Source of the DNA: Terrimonas sp964445775
GTDB lineage: Bacteria; Bacteroidota; Bacteroidia; Chitinophagales; Chitinophagaceae
Direction of reading: 5' to 3'
DNA length: 64,000 nt
NCBI GenBank assembly: GCA_964445775.1
Contig: CAYUMH010000008.1
Coordinates: 8,287-72,286 of the forward strand
In this document: positions 45,225-52,649 of the stretch, piece by piece
Layout: every line of letters starts with the position of its first letter
How positions within the stretch are numbered: position 1 is the first letter of the stretch
Translations under genes and position numbers: made by a program
Notes under the pieces: generated by a model
What the model was told of the DNA's origin: nothing
Seen by the model: the letters and a program-made list of their open reading frames with translations, nothing else
The model's database searches: none

Positions 45225-46333
45225 TTACATATTTTTTGTAGGATGGTAATATAATCACTAACACCCTGGTGTATCTCTTCTATAAAAATAAATTCATCGG
45301 CAGTATGACTCCTGGCCGAATCGCCGGGTCCCATTTTCAATGCCTGGAACGACATGAGTGCTTTATCAGATGTGGTGGGAGAACCATAATAAGTTTTATT
45401 CATCTCCAAACCGGCTTTAACCAATGGGTGGTCTAAGGCAATACTGGTAGACCGTAACCGCGTACTCCGTGGTTTTATTTCACAACTTACATTTGCCCGG
45501 ATGATCGCCAGTGCTTCTTCAAAACTATACAATTCATTTATACGGGTATCTACCACGAACTTACAAACTGCAGGCACTACATTGTGTTGTTTGTTTTCCG
45601 TTTCAATAACGGTAACATTCATACGCGAAGGACCTAACAGCTCTGATTTTTTATCAAACGTAAATTCGTTAAACCACTGAATATCTTTTAATGCCTTGTA
45701 AATAGCATTTTCGCCTTCACCTCTTGCGGCATGCCCCGCTTTACCATGGCTGATACAGTCCAGTACCATCAGGCCCCTTTCGGCAACCGCCATTTGTAAT
45801 AGAGTTGGTTCCCCTACAATCGCTGTCCAGTTATGATAAGCATTTTCTGCTGGCTGGCCCGTTGCACTTAAAAAATCGGGGTGCTGTAATAACAGCTCCA
45901 CCCCACCTGTACCGGATATTTCTTCCTCAGCGGTAGCAGCCAGTACAATATTATAGGCTAATCCATCCTGCTTATAGAAATAACAGAAGGCTGCTATCAG
46001 TGATACCAGGCAACCACCGGCATCATTGCTCCCCAAACCATAGAGTTTATTATCTGTTGTAATGGGATCAAAAGGGTCTTTGGTGTATTGTGGGTTGGGC
46101 TTTACGGTATCGTGGTGTGAGTTTAACAACACCACCGGTTTTGCCGCATCAAAATATTGATTAACCGCAAAAACATTATTATTGATGCGCTGCGCGGCTA
46201 TGCCTTTCTGTTGCAGGTAATTAAAAATAATATCCGCTGTTTTATCTTCTTCCTTACTGAAAGACGGGGTAGCAATCAACTGCTGCAGTAATGCAATTGC
46301 TTCCTGTTGTAATATGTTTATATCCTGCATCAT
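45221..46333 (-). CDS. argE: M20 family N-acylornithine/N-acylcitrulline deacylase
   Basis: 370 aa. Metal and catalytic residues of M20 enzymes are visible: VVLLNSHHDTVKP (His, Asp), KLYGLGSNDAGGCLVSL (bridging Asp), AATAEEEISGTGG (paired Glu) and the C-terminal MGPGDSARSHTADEFI (His). In this pathway the carbamoyltransferase probably acts on an N-acyl ornithine, so the deacylase would act on N-acylcitrulline rather than N-acetylornithine. It overlaps both neighbours by 4 bp (argB stop at 46330-46333, argH start at 45221-45224). Gene symbol by position and family; the acyl group (acetyl or succinyl) is open. Confidence 0.88.
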   Translation of the reverse strand: MMQDINILQQEAIALLQQLIATPSFSKEEDKTADIIFNYLQQKGIAAQRINNNVFAVNQYFDAAKPVVLLNSHHDTVKPNPQYTKDPFDPITTDNKLYGLGSNDAGGCLVSLIAAFCYFYKQDGLAYNIVLAATAEEEISGTGGVELLLQHPDFLSATGQPAENAYHNWTAIVGEPTLLQMAVAERGLMVLDCISHGKAGHAARGEGENAIYKALKDIQWFNEFTFDKKSELLGPSRMNVTVIETENKQHNVVPAVCKFVVDTRINELYSFEEALAIIRANVSCEIKPRSTRLRSTSIALDHPLVKAGLEMNKTYYGSPTTSDKALMSFQALKMGPGDSARSHTADEFIFIEEIHQGVSDYITILQKICK

Positions 46334-47499
46334 GCAATAATGGTTGTTCCGGCCTTACCTTCCGTTAATAAAGGTAATTGTTCCGCCTTGCCGATGATCA
46401 CTTTTTTTACCCCGCTGTTAATGGCTGCAAAGGCATTGTCCAGCTTGGGCAGCATGCCGGCAAATATTTTTCCCGTTGTTTTTAATTCGGCGTAATAAGC
46501 CGGATTTATTTCATTGATAACAGTATTATCATCATTGGCATCCAGTAATACCCCGGCTTTTTCAAAACTATAGATCAGTGATACATCATAGGCACTACTC
46601 ATGGCTTTGGCTATTTCCTGGGCAATAGTATCGGCATTGGTGTTTAACAGCAGTCCGTTATTATCATGGGTAATTGGGGCAAAAACAATGGCCAGTTCCT
46701 GTTGCAGCAAGGCATGCAACAGGGGAACATTCACCGCATCCACATCGCCCACAAAACCATAATCAATACTGGCATGTGTACGTTTATGTGCTGCAATAGC
46801 ATTACCATCAGCGCCTGATAAACCAATAGCATTACATCCGTTGGCCTGTAATGCCGCTACCACATTTTTATTGATATACCCGGCGTACACCATAGTAACG
46901 ATCTTCAGGGTCTCGGCATCGGTAATTCTCCGGCCGTCGATCATTTGCTGTTCCACACCCATGGTTTCGGCCAGGCGGGTAGCCAGTTTGCCACCACCAT
47001 GGATCAATACCTTTTTCCCTTCTACTGCTGCAAAATTTCTCAGAAATGAAGCTAACTTATGCTCATCGTCAATAATATTACCGCCTATTTTTACTACGGT
47101 AAGTTTGCCCCCAGCCCCTGAGGGGGGGCTGGTAAGCTGTTGTATTGTTTCAGATATTTTTTCTATCACGAAAGAAATATTTTTAAAAATTTCGGCGTTG
47201 CTGAATCGTATTACAGTTATGCCAAAGTCACGTAAGTATTTTTCTCTTCTAATATCATTTTCACGAACAGCTTCTACATCATGTATACTGCCATCTAGCT
47301 CAATTACTAATTTTAGTTTATGACAATAAAAATCAGCAATGTATTGCCAGATAGGATGCTGTCTTCTAAACTTTAATTTCCATTCATTAATGTGTAAGTG
47401 TTTCCACAAAATCTCTTCAGCCGGTGTCATCCGGTTACGGAGTTCTACAGCCCTTTGAAAAATCAAGTGGTTAGCCCCGTAATACATATTGTCTTTCAT
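46330..47499 (-). CDS. argB: In-frame fusion of a DUF559 endonuclease domain to acetylglutamate kinase
   Basis: 389 aa. Residues 1-122 are a DUF559 (Vsr/restriction-endonuclease-like) domain: LRNRMTPAEEILWKHL, FRRQHPIWQYIADFYCHKLKLVIELDG, ENDIRREKYLRDFGITVIRFSN. Residues about 133-389 are a complete amino-acid kinase: LTVVKIGGNIID, KVLIHGGGKLATRLAE, MVYAGYINKNVVAALQ, ANGCNAIGLSGADGN, ITHDNNGLLLNTNADTIAQEIA. The linker (TSPPSGAGGK) is encoded by a G-rich palindrome (47111-47132). No ATG, GTG or TTG lies between linker and kinase, so the kinase must be made as part of the fusion or by unusual initiation. ArgB phosphorylates N-acylglutamate. It overlaps argE by 4 bp. Confidence 0.9.
   Translation of the reverse strand: MKDNMYYGANHLIFQRAVELRNRMTPAEEILWKHLHINEWKLKFRRQHPIWQYIADFYCHKLKLVIELDGSIHDVEAVRENDIRREKYLRDFGITVIRFSNAEIFKNISFVIEKISETIQQLTSPPSGAGGKLTVVKIGGNIIDDEHKLASFLRNFAAVEGKKVLIHGGGKLATRLAETMGVEQQMIDGRRITDAETLKIVTMVYAGYINKNVVAALQANGCNAIGLSGADGNAIAAHKRTHASIDYGFVGDVDAVNVPLLHALLQQELAIVFAPITHDNNGLLLNTNADTIAQEIAKAMSSAYDVSLIYSFEKAGVLLDANDDNTVINEINPAYYAELKTTGKIFAGMLPKLDNAFAAINSGVKKVIIGKAEQLPLLTEGKAGTTIIA
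47111..47132. repeat. G-rich palindrome at the DUF559-ArgB junction
   Basis: CCAGCCCC-TGAGGG-GGGGCTGG, 8-bp perfect arms, inside the coding sequence of the fusion. A related sequence CCCTTTAGGG plus TTAGGGG stands at 47563-47580 on the other side of the DUF559 domain, and CCAACCCCGGAGGGG at about 54150. Confidence 0.8.
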
Positions 47500-47562
47500 A
47501 TTACGATTTAAGTATTTACCAAAATCTGGTTAGCACTCAAATATAAAGAATAGACAACAATT

Positions 47563-47580
47563 CCCTTTAGGGGTTAGGGG
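47563..47580. repeat. G-rich palindromic repeat at the end of the carbamoyltransferase gene
   Basis: CCCTTTAGGGGTTAGGGG. It encodes the last residues (TPNP) and the stop codon of the carbamoyltransferase on the minus strand, and bounds the DUF559 segment on its upstream side (64 bp before the start codon at 47499). Confidence 0.7.
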
Positions 47581-48535
47581 TCAAAAGTTGACTCAATACG
47601 GCTTGTGCCGCCCAAACCCGGTTGGATGCTTCCTGTGTTACCAGGCTGTTAGTGCCATCCAGTATTTCATCGCTCAATTCCACATTCCTGCGAACGGGCA
47701 GACAATGCATTACTTTGGCATTATTGGTATGTTTCAGTTTATCATTTACCAGCATCCATTTAGGGTCACTCTCGTATATTTTACCATAATCCTTAAACGT
47801 GCTCCAGTTTTTTACATACACAAAATCGGCACCGGCCAGCGCTTCATCCTGGTTGGTTGTAATGGTAGCGCCTTTGGTAAATTCTTCACTCAGCTCATAA
47901 TCTTCGGGGTGAGTGATCACAAAATCGGCCTGGCCCCAGGCATTTACCCATTGCGCAAAACTATTGGCCACGCATTGCGGCAAGGGTTTTACGTGTGGCG
48001 CCCAGCTTAATACAATTTTAGGTTTACGGCCCGTAATCGGTGTTTGCTTTAACTGCTCCTGGATAGTAATAATATCTGTTAAGCTTTGTAACGGATGCAA
48101 GGTAGCGCTCTCCAGGCTCACTACCGGGATACCTGCATATTTGATGAATTGTTTAATATACAATTCGCTGTAATCATCATCCCTGTTTTTTAAAGAAGGG
48201 AAAGTGCGTATAGCCAGTATATCAAAGTATTTACCAAATATCGGGGCCGCGTCTTTCACATGTTCTACGGTATTGCCGCTCATGATGGCTTCTTCTTCAA
48301 ACTCCAAAGCCCAGCCTTCACTGCCTACATTAAATACAATAGCTTCCATACCCAGGTTTTGTGCCGCTATCTGTGTACTTAAACGGGTACGCATACTGGG
48401 GTTTAAAAACAAACAGCCAATACGTTTACCCTGGCCCAATGCTTTATCAATAAAGGGATTTGCTTTGTAAGCCAATGCTTGCTGCACCAGGGCATCAATA
48501 TTGTTTACATCATGAACAGAAATAAAATTTTTCAT
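47567..48535 (-). CDS. argF': N-acylornithine carbamoyltransferase (acetyl/succinyl type)
   Basis: 322 aa. Carbamoyl-phosphate motif FLNPSMRTRLSTQIAAQNLGM (residues 43-63) and the catalytic MHCLPVRRNVELSDE segment are those of the Bacteroidota/Xanthomonas N-acylornithine transcarbamylase group, not classical OTCase. The residue that sets the acyl preference (Glu92 in Xanthomonas acetylornithine enzyme, Pro90 in the Bacteroides succinylornithine enzyme, as I recall the alignment) falls in SGNTVEHVKDA and is Val90 here, matching neither. The C-terminal TPNP and stop codon come from a repeat (47563-47580), so the original end may have been longer. It follows argD with a gap that contains a heptamer array. 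Confidence 0.9.
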   Translation of the reverse strand: MKNFISVHDVNNIDALVQQALAYKANPFIDKALGQGKRIGCLFLNPSMRTRLSTQIAAQNLGMEAIVFNVGSEGWALEFEEEAIMSGNTVEHVKDAAPIFGKYFDILAIRTFPSLKNRDDDYSELYIKQFIKYAGIPVVSLESATLHPLQSLTDIITIQEQLKQTPITGRKPKIVLSWAPHVKPLPQCVANSFAQWVNAWGQADFVITHPEDYELSEEFTKGATITTNQDEALAGADFVYVKNWSTFKDYGKIYESDPKWMLVNDKLKHTNNAKVMHCLPVRRNVELSDEILDGTNSLVTQEASNRVWAAQAVLSQLLTPNP

Positions 48536-48542
48536 TTTTTTT

Positions 48543-48598
48543 GCTTAATGCTTAATGCGGAATGCTTAATGCTAAGAGTCCTTAATCATTAAAATCCG
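48543..48598. repeat. 7-bp repeat array (GCTTAAT family)
   Basis: GCTTAAT, GCTTAAT, GCGGAAT, GCTTAAT, GCTAAGA run without indels from 48543 to 48577, then ATTAAAATCCGCATT-like sequence resembles the inverted complement (ATTCCGC, ATTAAGC). It fills most of the 98-bp gap between argD and the carbamoyltransferase gene. Confidence 0.7.
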
Positions 48599-48633
48599 CA
48601 TTGTATGTTATACCATATTTATCGTCAACTGTA

Positions 48634-49776
48634 TTATCCTTTTAAAGCCGCAATCTCCGCCTTCAACGCCTCCAACAATATATCGGCATCCGCTTTAGTC
48701 AATGCTAAAGAAGGTAATAAACGGATAGCATTAGGTTTGGCTTCGCCGGTGAATATTTTATGTTTCCACAAAAGATTTTTCTTCAGGTCTTTTATCGCAT
48801 CAGGAACATCAAAGCCGATCATTAAACCACGGCCACGCACATTTTCAATCTCACTGATTTTTTTCAACTCAGTAGCAAGATAATTACCTATTGCATTGGC
48901 ATTGTTAATTAATTGTTCTTTTTCCATTACCTCCAGTACCGCCAATGCCGCAGCACAGGCCACATGGTTGCCACCAAATGTGGTACCCAACTGGAAGTGT
49001 TTGGGTTTAATATGTGGCGCTACAATAATAGCCGCCAGCGGAAAACCATTGCCAATACCTTTAGCCATGCTATAGATATCGGCATTTACTCCTGCATAAT
49101 CGTGGCTGAAGAATTTACCGGTACGGCCATAACCACATTGCACACTATCCGCAATATATACAGCACCATACTGGTCACATAAACTCCTGATCTTTTGTAA
49201 AAAGCTTTCAGTAGCAACATTAATACCTCCTACACCCTGTATACCCTCAATGATCACCGAGGATATTTCATTACCATTCGCTGCAAAATGAGCTTCCAGT
49301 GCTGCTTCATCATTAAAAGGCAGGAAGGTTACATTATCCGTTTCGTTCACCGGCGCCACATAGTTTTTATTATCCGTTACCGCAACGGCCAGTGAGGTAC
49401 GGCCGTGAAAAGCTTTATTAAAGGCTACTACTTTTTTACGACCGTTATGAAAAGACGCCAGTTTCAACGCATTTTCATTTGCCTCGGCACCACTGTTACA
49501 AAGAAACAGCTGGTACTCTTCCTTACCCGATACTTTGCCCAGCTTTTCAGCCAGCTCCGTTTGCAAGGGAATACGTACCGAGTTAGAATAAAAGGCAATT
49601 TTTTCCAACTGCTCTTCAATCCTTTTTACCCAATGCGGGTGCGTATGCCCGATACTGATAACGGCATGACCACCGTAAAGATCTAAATACTCCTGTCCTT
49701 TATCGTCCCATACTCTTGAGCCCGCTGCTTTGGTAATGGCGATGTTGTTGATGGGGTAAACGTCGAATAAGTTCAT
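48634..49776 (-). CDS. argD: N-acylornithine aminotransferase
   Basis: 380 aa, PLP class III aminotransferase. Start NLFDVYPINNIAITKAAGSRVWDDKGQEYLDLYGGHAVISIGHTHP is typical of ArgD. Other signatures: CNSGAEANENALKLA, AFHGRTSLAVAVT, IADSVQCGYGRTGKFF, and the PLP lysine in SMAKGIGNGFPLAAI. TFGGNHVACAAALAVLEV follows. It transfers the amino group from glutamate to N-acylglutamate semialdehyde. Whether the acyl group is acetyl or succinyl follows the question raised for the carbamoyltransferase. Upstream lies the four-helix-bundle cassette rather than argC directly. Confidence 0.94.
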   Translation of the reverse strand: MNLFDVYPINNIAITKAAGSRVWDDKGQEYLDLYGGHAVISIGHTHPHWVKRIEEQLEKIAFYSNSVRIPLQTELAEKLGKVSGKEEYQLFLCNSGAEANENALKLASFHNGRKKVVAFNKAFHGRTSLAVAVTDNKNYVAPVNETDNVTFLPFNDEAALEAHFAANGNEISSVIIEGIQGVGGINVATESFLQKIRSLCDQYGAVYIADSVQCGYGRTGKFFSHDYAGVNADIYSMAKGIGNGFPLAAIIVAPHIKPKHFQLGTTFGGNHVACAAALAVLEVMEKEQLINNANAIGNYLATELKKISEIENVRGRGLMIGFDVPDAIKDLKKNLLWKHKIFTGEAKPNAIRLLPSLALTKADADILLEALKAEIAALKG

Positions 49777-49786
49777 AATGAAGCTA

Positions 49787-49814
49787 AAAGGTTTAAGCTT
49801 TAAGGTATAAGGTC
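49787..49814. repeat. Left 7-bp array flanking the four-helix-bundle gene
   Basis: AAAGGTT, TAAGCTT, TAAGGTA, TAAGGTC. It shares TTAAGCTTTAAGGT with the array at 28689-28723, and GGTATAAGG with the reverse complement of the right array at 50206-50240. It starts 10 bp before the argD start codon on the minus strand. Confidence 0.8.
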
Positions 49815-49816
49815 TG

Positions 49817-50176
49817 CTACTTTTCTCTTACAAATTTTATAAAAGAAATAAGCATAGCTCTTACCTCGTTAATTAATTTATTTACATTATTGTAATCCTG
49901 TTCTGTTATATATGACAATTCATAAGCAACAAAACAGCAATATTCAGTTTCATTTGTTGAGCCAAGGGCATTATTAAGAAAATTAGCAAAATCCTTATTA
50001 GTATTTCGCCCACAGCCTTCAACAATATTTAACGGTATGGATAAAGAGGCCCTGGAAAGCTGTGATGACAATTCAAAACGCTCTTCCCGGGGAAACCTGA
50101 CAACAATACTTCTCTTTACGAATAAATATTGTTCATGGGCCTTTTTCCAGACTTCCAGTTTACGGTAATCTCTCAT
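49817..50176 (-). CDS. Four-helix-bundle protein of the 23S rRNA-intervening-sequence family
   Basis: 119 aa. The pattern YRKLEVWKKAHEQYLFVKRSIVVRFPREERFELSSQLSRASLSIPLNIVEGCGR...FANFLNNALGSTNETEYCCFVAYELSYI matches the family (TIGR02436, S23/IVP proteins) encoded in 23S rRNA intervening sequences and related to the Avd accessory protein of diversity-generating retroelements. It probably forms a basic pentameric bundle that binds nucleic acid. It lies between argC and argD on the same strand and is flanked by inverted heptamer arrays, a cassette-like setting foreign to the operon. There is no reverse transcriptase or template repeat in the window, so a retroelement is not indicated. Confidence 0.9.
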   Translation of the reverse strand: MRDYRKLEVWKKAHEQYLFVKRSIVVRFPREERFELSSQLSRASLSIPLNIVEGCGRNTNKDFANFLNNALGSTNETEYCCFVAYELSYITEQDYNNVNKLINEVRAMLISFIKFVREK

Positions 50177-50205
50177 AAGTATAGTGTTTTATTTGTTAGC
50201 TCAAT

Positions 50206-50240
50206 CCTTACACCCTACTCCTTAAGCCTTATACCTAAAT
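50206..50240. repeat. Right 7-bp array flanking the four-helix-bundle gene
   Basis: CCTTACA, CCCTACT, CCTTAAG, CCTTATA, CCTAAAT, in register without indels and inverted relative to the left array at 49787-49814. It ends 6 bp before the argC stop on the minus strand. Confidence 0.8.
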
Positions 50241-50246
50241 CAAGAA

Positions 50247-51251
50247 TCAGAACATAGAAGGCTTCAACCCCAGCCCCGCCTTCTCCTCCATCCCAAACAT
50301 CAAATTCATATTCTGCACTGCCTGGCCGCTGGCGCCTTTAAGTAAGTTATCAATGGCAGAGTGAACCACCAGTTTGGCACCTACCTTTTCTAACTGGATG
50401 ATGGCTTTGTTGGTATTGACCACCTGTTTTAAGAAAATCGGTTCTTCGGAAATATGGGTGAATGCAGCATTGGCATAAAAATCTTTATACAAAATTTGCA
50501 GTTCGGTTAAACTTAAGTCGCTGTTTAGTTGCGAGCTGATGAAGATACCGCGGGTAAAATCGCCACGCCAGGGAACAAAGTTGATACCACCCTTGGTTTC
50601 TGCGGCACCATTTAATTGGCTGATAGATTGTACAATTTCGCCCAGATGCTGGTGCGTTAATGTTTTATAGGCCTGTATATTGTTGGCGCGCCAGCTGAAA
50701 TGTGAAGTAGCCGATAAGCTTTGGCCCGCACCTGTAGAGCCGGTAATACCTGTTGTATATACTTCGCCTAACAAACCCGCTTTGGCCAAAGGCAGTAAAC
50801 CCACCTGTATAGCCGTTGCAAAGCAACCCGGGTTGGCAATATTCTGTGCCTGTTGTATAGCCCCTTTATTCAGTTCGGGCAGACCATATATAAATGTGCG
50901 GTTACCGGCAACCGCATTGGCCTGTAAACGAAAGTCGTTAGCCAGGTCAATGATCCTGATATTATCGTGGATAGTATTTTCGGCAAGAAATTTTTTAGAT
51001 TCACCATGACCAAGGCATAAGAATAATACATCGATAGTGCCGTTGCTTAAGACCGAAAGGTCATCGGTGAACTGCAGCTCTGTATCGCCTAAAAGATCCT
51101 GGTGTGTATTGGCCACCGGCTTGCCGGCCTGGCTGCGGCTATGGATAAAACTAACAGTTACCTGCGGGTGATGGATCAGTAACCTGATCAGTTCGCCGCC
51201 GGTATAACCTGCGCCGCCAATGATGCCAACCTGTATATTTTTTGTACTCAT
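50247..51251 (-). CDS. argC: N-acetyl-gamma-glutamyl-phosphate reductase
   Basis: 334 aa. Rossmann start VGIIGGAGYTGGELIRLLIHHP, the catalytic cysteine motif IANPGCFATAIQVGLLPLAKAGL (NPGCyAT), VTGITGSTGAGQSLSATSHFSWRANNIQAYKTLTHQHLGEI and NFVPWRGDFTRGIFISSQL are all standard for ArgC. It reduces N-acylglutamyl phosphate to the semialdehyde. The gap to the upstream argG contains a heptamer hairpin and a dispersed repeat copy, so the cluster may not be a single uniform transcript. Confidence 0.95.
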   Translation of the reverse strand: MSTKNIQVGIIGGAGYTGGELIRLLIHHPQVTVSFIHSRSQAGKPVANTHQDLLGDTELQFTDDLSVLSNGTIDVLFLCLGHGESKKFLAENTIHDNIRIIDLANDFRLQANAVAGNRTFIYGLPELNKGAIQQAQNIANPGCFATAIQVGLLPLAKAGLLGEVYTTGITGSTGAGQSLSATSHFSWRANNIQAYKTLTHQHLGEIVQSISQLNGAAETKGGINFVPWRGDFTRGIFISSQLNSDLSLTELQILYKDFYANAAFTHISEEPIFLKQVVNTNKAIIQLEKVGAKLVVHSAIDNLLKGASGQAVQNMNLMFGMEEKAGLGLKPSMF

Positions 51252-51260
51252 GGTATAGAA

Positions 51261-51344
51261 GTAAAAAGTGAAAATTAAAAAAGCAAAAAGCTGAAAGCTG
51301 TTATGTTCCCTGCTTTCAGCTTTTTGCCTTAGGCTTTTAGCTTT
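51261..51344. repeat. Inverted 7-bp arrays forming a 16-bp perfect hairpin (AGCTTTN family)
   Basis: Units AGCAAAA, AGCTGAA, AGCTGTT (51282-51302) face CTGCTTT, CAGCTTT, TTGCCTT, AGGCTTT, TAGCTTT (51310-51344). GCAAAAAGCTGAAAGC (51283-51298) pairs perfectly with GCTTTCAGCTTTTTGC (51312-51327) over a 13-nt loop. It lies in the argG-argC gap. Confidence 0.85.
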
Positions 51345-51351
51345 ATGTTGA

Positions 51352-51425
51352 AAAGCGAACGGAACGATGAAGAGTGCGACGCAACAGACGATGATAGCAG
51401 TACTGTAGCCGACGCAACAAAACTA
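51352..51425. repeat. Dispersed repeat, copy D
   Basis: TGAAGAGTGCGACGCAAC (51368-51385) is the exact reverse complement of 54170-54187; GGAACGAT and TAGCAGTACTG are shared with copy C. It reaches the argG stop codon on the minus strand. Confidence 0.65.
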
Positions 51426-52634
51426 TCGTCGTTCTTTTTTATCGTTTTCCTCTTTTACAAGGTGATACATCATGGTTTGGTTACCGAAAATACGGCTGAA
51501 CCCTTTTACATCATCGCCGGTAAAGCCGGTATTCATTTCACCGTATTTACCAAACTTACTGTTCATCAGGTCGTAAGGGCTTTCAATACCAATAACCTGG
51601 AAACGGTAAGGCAATAATTGTACATATACCGCGCCGGTTACATTACGCTGGCTGCTTTCCAGGAAGTTTTCAATATCACGCATAATGGGGTCAAGGATCT
51701 GACCTTCATGTAACCAGTTGCCGTAAAACTGCGCCAATTGGTCTTTCCAGTTCAGCTGCCATTTGGTAAGCACATGTTTTTCCAGTGCATGGTGCGCTTT
51801 TAAAATAACCATGGGAGCAGCGGCTTCAAAACCTACCCGACCTTTAATGCCAATGATGGTATCGCCCACATGTATATCGCGGCCAATGCCAAAAGGACCA
51901 GCCAGTGTTTGTAAGTATTGAATAGCTTTTGACGGATGATCGAATGGTTTGTTGTTTACGCCTACCAGCTCGCCTTTTTCAAAATTAAGTTTTACTTCCT
52001 CCGCCTCGGTTTTGGTTACCTGGGTAGGCCATGCTTCCTCAGGTAAAATGCCTTTTGAGGACAGGGTTTCACGGCCGCCTACGCTGGTGCCCCATAAACC
52101 TTTGTTGATAGAGTAAGCTGCTTTTTCAAAATTCATGTCCACGCCTTTGCTCTGCAGGTAGGCAATTTCTTCTTCACGGCTCAGTTTCAGGTCGCGGATG
52201 GGTGTAATGATCTCCACACCGGGGATCATGATATGGAATACCATATCAAAACGCACCTGGTCGTTACCCGCACCGGTACTGCCATGCGCTACGGCATCGG
52301 CGCCAATTTCTTCGGCATAAGATGCAATGTGCAGGGCCTGGCTCAAACGTTCGGCCGATACACTTAAGGGGTAAGTATTGTTTTTCAGCACATTCCCGTA
52401 AATAAGGAATTTAATAATGCTGTCGTAATAACTTTTAACGGCATCTACAGACTTGTGTGTTTTTACACCCAAACGGTAAGCATGTTTCTCAATCTGCTGT
52501 AATTCTTCGGCAGAAAAACCACCGGTGTTTACAATAATGCTATGTACTTCGTAACCTAACTCCTCGGTAAAATATTTAACACAGTACGATGTATCTAAAC
52601 CACCACTAAACCCTAAAACAATTTTTTTGCTCAT
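51423..52634 (-). CDS. argG: Argininosuccinate synthase
   Basis: 403 aa. ATP-binding P-loop KIVLGFSGGLDTSYCVKYF at the N-terminus, VAHGSTGAGNDQVRFDM, FEKAAYSINKGLWGTSVGGRETL and GVNNKPFDHPSKAIQYL fix the family; the length and composition are those of the Bacteroidota variant. It condenses citrulline and aspartate. It lies 15 bp downstream of the GNAT gene in transcription order, so the two start the cluster together. Confidence 0.95.
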   Translation of the reverse strand: MSKKIVLGFSGGLDTSYCVKYFTEELGYEVHSIIVNTGGFSAEELQQIEKHAYRLGVKTHKSVDAVKSYYDSIIKFLIYGNVLKNNTYPLSVSAERLSQALHIASYAEEIGADAVAHGSTGAGNDQVRFDMVFHIMIPGVEIITPIRDLKLSREEEIAYLQSKGVDMNFEKAAYSINKGLWGTSVGGRETLSSKGILPEEAWPTQVTKTEAEEVKLNFEKGELVGVNNKPFDHPSKAIQYLQTLAGPFGIGRDIHVGDTIIGIKGRVGFEAAAPMVILKAHHALEKHVLTKWQLNWKDQLAQFYGNWLHEGQILDPIMRDIENFLESSQRNVTGAVYVQLLPYRFQVIGIESPYDLMNSKFGKYGEMNTGFTGDDVKGFSRIFGNQTMMYHLVKEENDKKERR

Positions 52635-52649
52635 GTCAGATTAAGAAAA

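Noticed and set aside
49817..50176. Diversity-generating retroelement, because the four-helix-bundle protein is related to Avd
   Set aside because: No reverse transcriptase, no template/variable repeat pair and no variable target gene are present in the window.
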